Part shown: positions 1 to 5,034 of the stretch, piece by piece
Position numbering within the stretch: the stretch's first letter is position 1
Layout: each line of letters begins with the position of its first letter
From: Chloroflexota bacterium
GTDB taxonomy: Bacteria; Chloroflexota; Anaerolineae; UBA7937; B3-Chlor
DNA length: 5,034 nucleotides
NCBI GenBank assembly: GCA_030616025.1
Contig: JAUWYD010000115.1
Coordinates: 1-5,034 of the forward strand
Direction of reading: 5' to 3'
Position numbers and translations under genes: made by a program
The notes under the pieces: generated by a model
The model's input: the letters and a program-made list of their open reading frames with translations, nothing else
Told to the model about the DNA's origin: nothing
Database searches by the model: none

Positions 1-1848
1 GAACTGTGTTTCGCCCGCGGTGGAAGCGATGATGACGCAGCTTGCCTCCAAGCCAAGCTCTCGCACCGGCTTGCCCTGCCATTTCTGCCGCTCCCCCCAT
101 TCAGGACCCAGTATGAGGAACGGTGATCCTGGCTCCTGCTCACCCACCTGGTAGACAGTGATCTGCTCGTCCTGGTAGGAAGGCAACTGATCGGCGAACA
201 CCTCTTGTACTAGCCCAAAGACCGCCTCCCTCTCCTTCCCGGGCGGCAACATGTACTGGTGCACAATCACATATCTGATGCCGAGATACTCAAAGACCTG
301 GGGGGCAACCTCCCCCGGAGCCTGAGCTATGATGTCAGGACCCAGGAACCGGAAGTGCTGCAGCACGGGGACCCGTTCCACCAGCGCAAGCGGGTTGGAC
401 CGAGCGAGATAACCAGTGATGATAGGCTTGTGGTGCACCGTCTGGTACAGTAAATGAGCGGGGCGATCCCTGTTCATGGGCAGCTCCAAGATGGCGTATT
501 CCTCCTCATCCACGGCCAGGCTCTGATAGAAGGACGGGACCTCCACTTCGGATACAGGATAGGGCACCGGCAGGAACTCGAAACAGACCAGAGCTAGGGT
601 GGCCAATGACAACGCTCTCCTCCCGGTCTTGGTCAAAGGGGTCACCAGCCGCTGAAGGCCCAGCGCGGTCAGGGGAGCCAGACTGAGCATGACCATTACA
701 TCGAAGCGGCTGACGGAGCGAGCAATCTTGAAGAAGGGCAGCAGGTGGTACAAGGCTAAATACGGAAGCGGGACGGGCATCTGTCGCCCCGCAATATGAA
801 GATAGGGCCCCAGAGATAGGACGAAGAACGTCAAGCAACTGGCAAGCCACACACAGGCCGCACGTCTCCTACGCCAGAGGGCGTATCCAACCAGGGCCAA
901 CGGAATGTAACCCGCGAAGACCATCCTCTCGTAGGTACTGCTGCCAAAGGTCTCGCTCAGCCGAGCAGCCGCCTCTCCCCATATAGGGTGAAACTCGTTG
1001 GGAGTGACGAAGGCCAGCAGGTCAGCGGAGAGACGCAGCGTCATGTCAAAAGGGGAAAGGAGATAGGCAGGTTCCTGGAGAGCCTCTATCACCATAGGTA
1101 CTAGCCGAGGGGACAGAACTATGCCGCTCAGCACCAGTATCAGCCCGGTCCTCAGCAGTGGTGGTCCAAGTCGGCGCTGAATCCATGTCCTGTAGCCGAG
1201 ATAGAGCACAGTAAAGATAAGTAGATAGAGAACGAAATACCAGTCGCAGAAGGCAGTCAGAACGAGAAAGAGCACGGGCAACCCGATGTGCGAGCCCAGA
1301 CGTATCTTCTCGGCTGCAAGGGATTTGACCAGCACCACCGTGTACAAGGGCAACCATTCCACTGAGATGACCGACATGTGTCCCAACAGATGAGCAAGAT
1401 GGAAAGGCGAAAAAGTGAAGACGACGCCTGCCAGGAACGCAACGACGTGATCGTTCGATCTATCTCTCACCTTCAGTATGTGAAGGGCCAGGAGATAGGC
1501 GCCGTAGCCCCCCATCACAAAGGAGAAAAGAACGATGAAGTTGTATGAAACAGTCAGGCCGAAGCATAGCTGGATGGGCAGGCTCAGTAGGGAGTTGAAG
1601 ATGTTCAAGGTGTGGAAGAGGAGGCTGTACCCTGTGGGGTAGTAGAGGTAGGTAGTGAAATAGGGGCTATCATGGAGATCGAGGACCGCCGTTTTGGCCC
1701 ACCACAGGTTCCAGTAGTTGTCCCAGCCGTCGAAGCCATCTCCAGGAATAGCCGTGGTGGAGTGAAGAAGCAGGGGGTACGTCATCAAGACGGTCAACAG
1801 GAGGTAGCCGCCGAGGGCAAAGAGATGAAGTCGCGGTGACTTGATCAT
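1..1848 (-). CDS. Multi-pass membrane protein, GT-C glycosyltransferase-like (C-terminus beyond window)
   Basis: The frame stays open for 616 codons from ATG 1848 and runs off the left edge, so the C-terminus is missing. AGGGGA lies 5 bases before the ATG and supports this start. TM segment 1 is at about residues 10-28. A long non-membrane loop (about 30-78) follows, rich in aromatic and acidic residues: DGFDGWDNYWNLWW at 37-50, then YYPTG. About ten more hydrophobic segments run to about residue 430. Distinct motifs are SVEWLPLY (162-169), CDWYFVLY (201-208), a loop with SPFD (265-268) and HPIWG (287-291), and LSLGPYLH (344-351). A non-membrane C-terminal part follows, with YQTVHHKPI (468-476), LGIRYVIVH (522-530) and a YQDEQITVYQV strand. 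This architecture resembles GT-C fold sugar transferases that use polyprenyl-phosphate donors, and the 6-pyruvoyl-tetrahydropterin-synthase-related membrane proteins common in Chloroflexota. Acidic residues D37, D40 and D43 in the first outer loop would fit a GT-C active site. Donor and acceptor are unknown. It follows the PAP2 gene by 63 bases and is probably co-transcribed. Confidence 0.85.
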   Translation of the reverse strand, partial: MIKSPRLHLFALGGYLLLTVLMTYPLLLHSTTAIPGDGFDGWDNYWNLWWAKTAVLDLHDSPYFTTYLYYPTGYSLLFHTLNIFNSLLSLPIQLCFGLTVSYNFIVLFSFVMGGYGAYLLALHILKVRDRSNDHVVAFLAGVVFTFSPFHLAHLLGHMSVISVEWLPLYTVVLVKSLAAEKIRLGSHIGLPVLFLVLTAFCDWYFVLYLLIFTVLYLGYRTWIQRRLGPPLLRTGLILVLSGIVLSPRLVPMVIEALQEPAYLLSPFDMTLRLSADLLAFVTPNEFHPIWGEAAARLSETFGSSTYERMVFAGYIPLALVGYALWRRRRAACVWLASCLTFFVLSLGPYLHIAGRQMPVPLPYLALYHLLPFFKIARSVSRFDVMVMLSLAPLTALGLQRLVTPLTKTGRRALSLATLALVCFEFLPVPYPVSEVEVPSFYQSLAVDEEEYAILELPMNRDRPAHLLYQTVHHKPIITGYLARSNPLALVERVPVLQHFRFLGPDIIAQAPGEVAPQVFEYLGIRYVIVHQYMLPPGKEREAVFGLVQEVFADQLPSYQDEQITVYQVGEQEPGSPFLILGPEWGERQKWQGKPVRELGLEASCVIIASTAGETQF

Positions 1849-1911
1849 GAGCTTCCCCTGTCAACACGAATTCGGACAGCAGAGAACTTCTGCCTAGCGC
1901 GACGATCCCCT

Positions 1912-2490
1912 TCAGGCCAAATACAGCCTCCGCGCGACCCCGATGACGGCGGCCATCAGCGGCTCCAGAGCCCTTTGGCTTTTCCCCACCAGATAGGCGG
2001 AGACAGACCCAACCAGTCCGCCTGCTACTAGGTCCAATGGGTAGTGTACGCCGCAGTAGATGCGGGCAATGGCAAACAGTCCGGCCAGAGCACCCATCAC
2101 GACGCCCAGCCAGCGATGGCGCTGCCAGGCGACCCCTGCGAAGGCGAAAGCGACTGCGGCGGAATTGGCGGGCAAGGAGGAATCGGAAGGTCTGTAGAAG
2201 AGGAGATTGACCTGCTGCACGGAGAAGGGCCGCGGTCTAAAGAAGACCAGGTTGCAGAGCTTCACCACGACATTGGCCAAGAGAACGGCCATGATAATCG
2301 ATACAATGACTCGCTGATTCCTCCCCCTCTCCTGCTTGCTACTGCCAGCGAACCAAAGAGCGGCCGTCAGGAGGCAAAGAGCAGTGGGCAAGAAATAGTC
2401 GTTCACCAACAAGCGCATCAGGCTGTCTACAACCGCCACCCGGCCGGCCGAGCCGTTAATCAGATTGAACAATGCGGTATCCAAGACCAC
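1912..2490 (-). CDS. PAP2-family membrane phosphatase with altered motif 2
   Basis: A 192-residue membrane protein of the PAP2 (type 2 phosphatidic acid phosphatase) superfamily, which removes phosphate from lipid phosphates or pyrophosphates such as undecaprenyl pyrophosphate. With the GTG 2490 start, motif 1 is K77-x7-R85-P86 (the usual spacing is six) followed by RPF. Motif 3 is ARIYCGVHYPLD with R143, the likely nucleophile H149 and D153. Motif 2, normally PSxH, reads PANSA at 107-111, so the histidine that usually acts as general acid is serine 110. Hydrophobic segments at about 35-48, 60-80, 108-123, 126-142 and 154-170 fit the family fold. GTG 2490 is 4 bases after AGGAGG; TTG 2484 sits 10 bases after it and is an equally possible start. 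The frame is open to TTG 2520, but that start lies upstream of the ribosome binding site. The gene begins 8 bases after the hydrolase stop, so the two are very likely one transcript. Family assignment is firm; substrate and activity are not. Confidence 0.9.
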   Translation of the reverse strand: MVLDTALFNLINGSAGRVAVVDSLMRLLVNDYFLPTALCLLTAALWFAGSSKQERGRNQRVIVSIIMAVLLANVVVKLCNLVFFRPRPFSVQQVNLLFYRPSDSSLPANSAAVAFAFAGVAWQRHRWLGVVMGALAGLFAIARIYCGVHYPLDLVAGGLVGSVSAYLVGKSQRALEPLMAAVIGVARRLYLA

Positions 2491-2492
2491 CG

Positions 2493-2500
2493 CTCCTCCT
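2493..2500 (-). promoter_or_regulatory. Shine-Dalgarno of the PAP2 gene
   Basis: The minus strand reads AGGAGGAG, a near-perfect anti-16S match. Its first bases overlap the TAG stop (2501-2499) of the upstream hydrolase gene. This places the PAP2 start at GTG 2490 or TTG 2484 and argues for translational coupling between the two genes. Confidence 0.75.
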
Positions 2501-3545
2501 AGATATGTTCGTGAAACCAACCGGTGATTAGGGACATCACCTGCGCGTCTCGTTCGAGACCTCGGTGGCCCTGCCCCGGAATGGGCTTCACCTTCGTGGC
2601 ACGTTGGGACGCATCCAATCCTGCAGAGGGAACTAGTCTATCTTCCTCACCGTAGACGATGAGCAGGGGCTGTGAATCCAGCTCGGAGACATGCTCCAAA
2701 GCCCCCAGCCGGGTCACAAGTTCCCCGCGTTGATGCACGCGACTCCAGCGGATAGCCTCTGGGTAGGACATCTCACGTAAGAGATCCAGCCCGGGCCGGG
2801 CGTGTGACGGCAGCATCACAGGAGCAAGAGCCACGACTGCTTTGATTTGCCTGTCCTCCGCGGCGGCGCGGATCGCCAAGTCTGCCCCCAGGCCCACGCC
2901 CACGGCGCCCACCCTGCTCCCATCGATCTCGTCTCTGGTATCTAGATAAGCGATGGCCTGCGGAAACTCGACTAGCGCGTCGGGGTAACGCCACGAATCC
3001 TGAGAGCTCATATCGAGGGAGAAAGCCGCAAACCCACCCTCGGTCAAGCTGACAGCTATCCCCTCCAAAGACTCGATTCCCTCACCAGGCTCGGGCGCCA
3101 TACAGACAACAGGCGAAGGCGCTTCCCCGGAGGATGGCAGATACAGAGTACCACGGAGCCATTTCAGAGCTATGAGCTCGCTATCGGAACGCCGTCGCTC
3201 GGTGAGCCCCTGAAGTGAGGCCCATACCCGGTCGAGGAAGAGAGAGATGATTACCGTGGTCACCAGAGCGAGAGCCAACCCTGCGGACAAGAAGAAGAGA
3301 AACTCGCTGCTGGCCGGCCCAGGCGAGAAAATCTCCTCGCTTCTAGTCCCAAAAAACCACAGACTGGCCGCAGCCACGAGAGAGGAGCCCAGGGAATAAC
3401 CCCATCTGGCCTTCACACCTCTCGGCAGCCACAAGAGCGCCTCAAGGCGCTGCCATGTCGCGACAAGTTGCCAGAAACCCAGGGAGGCAAAGTAAGCGAA
3501 GACGAGGAAAATGACGCCTATGGTGATCTGTTCGCGAAACTCCAT
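2499..3545 (-). CDS. Membrane-anchored alpha/beta hydrolase-fold protein lacking the nucleophile serine
   Basis: A 348-residue protein. Three hydrophobic segments (about 8-28, 48-66 and 82-105) precede a soluble domain (about 125-348) that reads as an alpha/beta hydrolase of the dienelactone-hydrolase/peptidase S9-like sort. Positive residues after segment 1 (R33, R42, K45, R47) and after segment 3 (RRR at 117-119), with acidic residues between segments 2 and 3, suggest N-out topology with the hydrolase domain in the cytoplasm. The strand-elbow VGAVGVGLGADLAIRAA matches the usual VG-V-G-x-S-x-G pattern, but residue 218 is glycine (codon GGC), not serine. The expected acid (D302 in YGEEDRLVP) and histidine (H327 in GQGHRGL) are both present. 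By family knowledge this should abolish serine-hydrolase activity, unless another residue substitutes. ATG 3545 is the only normal start after an in-frame TAG ten codons upstream; no good Shine-Dalgarno precedes it. It is the first of a tight pair with the PAP2 gene. Confidence 0.88.
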   Translation of the reverse strand: MEFREQITIGVIFLVFAYFASLGFWQLVATWQRLEALLWLPRGVKARWGYSLGSSLVAAASLWFFGTRSEEIFSPGPASSEFLFFLSAGLALALVTTVIISLFLDRVWASLQGLTERRRSDSELIALKWLRGTLYLPSSGEAPSPVVCMAPEPGEGIESLEGIAVSLTEGGFAAFSLDMSSQDSWRYPDALVEFPQAIAYLDTRDEIDGSRVGAVGVGLGADLAIRAAAEDRQIKAVVALAPVMLPSHARPGLDLLREMSYPEAIRWSRVHQRGELVTRLGALEHVSELDSQPLLIVYGEEDRLVPSAGLDASQRATKVKPIPGQGHRGLERDAQVMSLITGWFHEHI

Positions 3546-3659
3546 CAGCCAGCGGTCTAGCCCCCAGTCATCCTAGTAGTCTGACCCAAGTGGCTCCCCA
3601 GAAACCTCGCCAGTCAGTCTCTTCCCGCCCGGCTAACCCAAGCGCTTCTCACCCTTGCC

Positions 3660-3956
3660 CTACCGCAGGCTACGGGCGCGCCAGATCACGGCCAGTTCAT
3701 CGAAAGAGGAGGCAATGCGAGCAGAGATCACGAACCCCTGCCTGGAGCTTAATTCGCTGTACCTCACTCGCAGATAGCGGCCCCCGGCCATCCTCCGCAC
3801 GGCTATCTGAGAATTGTGGCGTGCCCGCAAGACATAGTCTGGCCTCTCGATAGTCCCCAACACGTCGTCACAGCAAGCGTTCGTGTGGGACCACCTCTCT
3901 GCCAGCAAGCGGATGGGCACACCATTCATTGACGTGGCCGTAAAGGAGAACTCCAT
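3660..3956 (-). CDS. Small RelE/PBECR-like (toxin-family-like) protein, shortened
   Basis: A 98-residue protein starting MEFSF and ending in TAG. The order of short motifs is NGVPIRLLAERW (11-22), then DDVLGTIERPDYVL, AVRRMAGGRYLRVRYSEL, and GFVISARI before a terminal IWRARSLR. I recognise this as the pattern of small proteins in Chloroflexota and Cyanobacteria that read ERWxHIxxxHPE, VLxTIxxPD, GKYLVVVY and GFVITAF. They are often annotated as hypothetical or RelE/PBECR-like nucleases. Here only nine residues separate ERW from VL, where the family usually has about twenty, and the HPE-type stretch is missing. An internal deletion that may remove function is therefore likely. The start is ATG 3956, because AGGGGA ends 6 bases before it and a promoter lies just upstream; the frame also reaches TTG 3983. 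No adjacent small antitoxin-like gene is visible. Family placement is from memory of motifs and is moderate; the function is uncertain. Confidence 0.68.
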   Translation of the reverse strand: MEFSFTATSMNGVPIRLLAERWSHTNACCDDVLGTIERPDYVLRARHNSQIAVRRMAGGRYLRVRYSELSSRQGFVISARIASSFDELAVIWRARSLR

Positions 3957-3991
3957 GCTGCGTCCCCTGCCCGCTAGGTACAACCCCCTGG

Positions 3992-4019
3992 ATTATATTG
4001 GTTTTCCGACAAACCGCAA
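3992..4019 (-). promoter_or_regulatory. Sigma70-type promoter for the small RelE-like gene
   Basis: The minus strand has -35 TTGCGG (4019-4014), a 16-base spacer and a perfect -10 TATAAT (3997-3992). Transcription would begin near 3985, giving a leader of about 29 bases to ATG 3956. This is consistent with that start and rules out TTG 3983. The transcript could read on into the hydrolase gene 114 bases after the small gene, since no strong terminator is seen there. Confidence 0.65.
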
Positions 4020-4027
4020 CCCTGCGG
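4011..4027 (-). terminator. Weak hairpin after the cysteine-rich gene, possible terminator
   Basis: On the minus strand CCGCA (4027-4023), loop GGGT (4022-4019) and TGCGG (4018-4014) form a 5-bp GC-rich stem that two flanking G-U pairs could extend. TTTGT follows. It starts 4 bases after the stop of the cysteine-rich gene. The stem and T-run are short for an efficient intrinsic terminator. The right arm coincides with the -35 box of the next promoter. Confidence 0.35.
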
Positions 4028-4031
4028 CCGC

Positions 4032-4847
4032 CTATTGGATGGGCACGTAGATGTTTCCGCGGAGCGCGAACCTGACGTAGAGCAGCCCCTCTTTCTCTCT
4101 CCGTTCTGCAAGCCTCCGGAGCAAGGTCAACAGTTTCTCGTAAGCACCAGGCCTCAACGTTGTCATCTCTCTCTTTGTCCCCCTATCAGCCAGCAGCCAC
4201 TGCTGATGATCCACGCAGTTACCCGACGCATAGCCGACAAGAAAGCCCTCGATGCCGCAGATGATCAGGGGCAAGGCTATGGCCTGGATGGAATAGGGGC
4301 AGAGACACATCATGGCACTCGTGAACCGCTGGTAGTCTACGCTAGGGATCATCACATCGCGGGCGACGTCCAAGGCAGAGGTCATGATATGCATATTGGC
4401 TCCGGCCAGGAGCGCTCGGATGCCTATCGCCCTGATGTCGCACTGAACACAGACCTGATGCGCGGGCTCCGCCTCATCTTCCAGGTCCAACTCATCCAAG
4501 AAGATACAGTCATGATTGGGACGCCCTGCGGGGCACCCTGGAGCCAGAGGCTTCTGACAGAACCCCACGGCAACCAACAGGCCTGTCTTCGCCATCACCA
4601 AGCGGGCTATGAGATCCTCCTCCGCGCCCTCGTGCAGCAGCGTGATGTCGCTCTGCTTCGTGCGCCGTCGCAAGAGCCGTCGGTATTGTAGGATTCCTGC
4701 AACCGCCTTCAGCGGGTGACGGAGCATGATCCTGCCCAGAAAGGTCAGACCATATCTGCTTCGCAGGCTACGAAAAGAGAAGTCCCAGACCCTGAAGCCA
4801 AGGAAAGCTGAGTCATCGAGCCGGGTCAGCAAATCATGCATTGACAT
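4032..4847 (-). CDS. Unrecognised cysteine-rich protein, possible metal-binding
   Basis: A 271-residue protein of unknown function. ATG 4847 is preceded by AGGA at a 9-base gap; a second ATG at 4841 is possible. The N-terminal 65 residues are basic (LLRRRTK at 58-64) with no signal peptide. The middle holds nine cysteines: C97, C105, C114, C133, C136, C181, C183, C197 and C211. They are grouped as C-x7-C-x8-C, then C-x2-C and later C-x-C, with nearby H112, H130, H153 and H214. Such spacing suits an iron-sulfur or zinc site, but I cannot match it to a named family. The stretch 139-160 (RAIGIRALLAGANMHIMTS) reads like alternating helix and strand of a soluble Rossmann-like fold, vaguely like DUF116-type proteins. 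Residues 184-206 are hydrophobic but interrupted, so a membrane segment is doubtful. The C-terminus (235-255) is a charged helix. It is divergent from the methyltransferase-like gene. The coding call is well supported by start, length and codon-like composition; the function is not. Confidence 0.72.
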   Translation of the reverse strand: MSMHDLLTRLDDSAFLGFRVWDFSFRSLRSRYGLTFLGRIMLRHPLKAVAGILQYRRLLRRRTKQSDITLLHEGAEEDLIARLVMAKTGLLVAVGFCQKPLAPGCPAGRPNHDCIFLDELDLEDEAEPAHQVCVQCDIRAIGIRALLAGANMHIMTSALDVARDVMIPSVDYQRFTSAMMCLCPYSIQAIALPLIICGIEGFLVGYASGNCVDHQQWLLADRGTKREMTTLRPGAYEKLLTLLRRLAERREKEGLLYVRFALRGNIYVPIQ

Positions 4848-4879
4848 GCCGGTTATTCCTGGTTGACTGCTTCGACCTA

Positions 4880-4908
4880 TTGCCAGAGTCTTCCGCGAGT
4901 GCTATACT
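4880..4908 (+). promoter_or_regulatory. Sigma70-type promoter for the plus-strand methyltransferase-like gene
   Basis: The plus strand has -35 TTGCCA (4880-4885), a 17-base spacer and -10 TATACT (4903-4908). Transcription would start near 4915, about 24 bases before GTG 4939. It sits in the 91-base gap between divergent genes. No equally good promoter is visible for the minus-strand gene in this gap. Confidence 0.65.
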
Positions 4909-4938
4909 AACCTCAACGCCTGGTGGGAGGGCGACGAT

Positions 4939-5034
4939 GTGAACAGTGAGCAGAGACGATACTATGACGCGCTGTGGGCCAGAGGCAAAGTGGTCGAGCC
5001 GTCATCTTGGGCGATGTGGCACACCATCAGACTG
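4939..5034 (+). CDS. N-terminal fragment, probable SAM-dependent methyltransferase
   Basis: Only the first 32 codons lie in the window, and they are open to the right edge. The start is GTG 4939, with GGGAGG (4925-4930) 8 bases upstream and a promoter before that. The overlapping ATG at 4937 is followed at once by TGA and cannot be the start. The residues MNSEQRRYYDALWARGK and then a proline and SSWAMWHTIRL fit the typical opening of class I methyltransferases (a Y-x-x-LW pattern, then a W-x-x-W helix), which comes just before the glycine-rich SAM-binding loop. That loop would lie beyond the window, so the assignment rests on the pre-domain only. Many such genes modify sugars or lipids in envelope clusters, but nothing here fixes the substrate. 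Confidence 0.6.
   Translation, partial: MNSEQRRYYDALWARGKVVEPSSWAMWHTIRL

Noticed and set aside
506..1442. Several minus-strand open frames inside the membrane protein gene
   Set aside because: They are other-frame shadows of the 616-codon continuous reading frame, which has consistent membrane segments and family motifs.
1859..1864. Perfect TTGACA on the minus strand before the membrane protein gene
   Set aside because: No -10 box lies 16-18 bases downstream, and transcription would start inside the coding region, after the well-supported ATG.
1879..1893. Small dyad GCAGA-N5-TCTGC in the gap between the PAP2 and membrane protein genes
   Set aside because: Five-base arms with no T-run are expected by chance and do not make a convincing terminator or operator.
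2044..2502. Plus-strand open frame (152 codons) opposite the PAP2 gene
   Set aside because: The minus-strand frame has clear PAP2 motifs; the plus-strand protein is low-complexity and hydrophilic with no recognisable domain.
2518..2520. TTG 2520 as the PAP2 start
   Set aside because: It lies upstream of the AGGAGG site and inside the hydrolase gene; GTG 2490 or TTG 2484 follow that site.
3590..3853. Plus-strand open frame of 87 codons overlapping the small RelE-like gene
   Set aside because: It is an Arg/Ser/Pro-rich protein with no motif; the minus-strand gene has a promoter, a ribosome binding site and a family pattern.
3981..3983. TTG 3983 as the start of the small RelE-like gene
   Set aside because: It is at the predicted transcription start and lacks a ribosome binding site; ATG 3956 has one.
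4035..4691. Long plus-strand open frame (218 codons) opposite the cysteine-rich gene
   Set aside because: It lies wholly antisense to a better-supported gene, has no promoter or ribosome binding site, and its protein (rich in Q, H, P and R) looks like reverse-strand noise in GC-rich DNA.
4863..4868. TTGACT as a -35 box for the plus-strand gene
   Set aside because: It is 34 bases from the TATACT box; TTGCCA at 4880-4885 has the correct 17-base spacing.

Overview
The window is GC-rich bacterial DNA and looks like ordinary chromosome. It carries five complete or nearly complete genes on the minus strand and the start of one gene on the plus strand. The protein style suggests a member of the Chloroflexota (Anaerolineae-like) or a related environmental lineage. 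The main reasons are the large GT-C-like membrane protein with its EWLPLY and CDWY motifs and a small protein of the RelE-like 'GFVITAF' type. This assignment rests on recognition by eye, not on a search.

Layout from right to left along the minus strand. At 4939 a plus-strand gene begins and runs off the window; its first 32 residues look like the start of a SAM-dependent methyltransferase. It has a clear sigma70-type promoter and ribosome binding site. Divergent from it is a 271-residue cysteine-rich protein (4847-4032) that I do not recognise. Next comes a small RelE/PBECR-like protein (3956-3660) with its own promoter, which includes a perfect TATAAT. The -35 box of that promoter overlaps a short hairpin just after the cysteine-rich gene.

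Then comes a probable three-gene run. The first gene is a membrane-anchored alpha/beta hydrolase-fold protein (3545-2499). The second is a PAP2-family membrane phosphatase (2490-1912), whose Shine-Dalgarno overlaps the stop codon of the hydrolase gene. The third is a large multi-pass membrane protein resembling GT-C glycosyltransferases (1848 to beyond base 1). PAP2 enzymes act on lipid (pyro)phosphates and GT-C enzymes use polyprenyl-phosphate sugars, so a cell-envelope or lipid-carrier role is plausible. It remains an inference.

The most notable observations are missing catalytic residues in two adjacent genes. The hydrolase has GVGLG where a G-x-S-x-G nucleophile elbow is expected, and the PAP2 protein has PANSA where PSxHA is expected. 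I see no mobile element, CRISPR array, tRNA or rRNA, and no convincing evidence of a new multi-gene system. No gene-free stretch exceeds about 120 bases.
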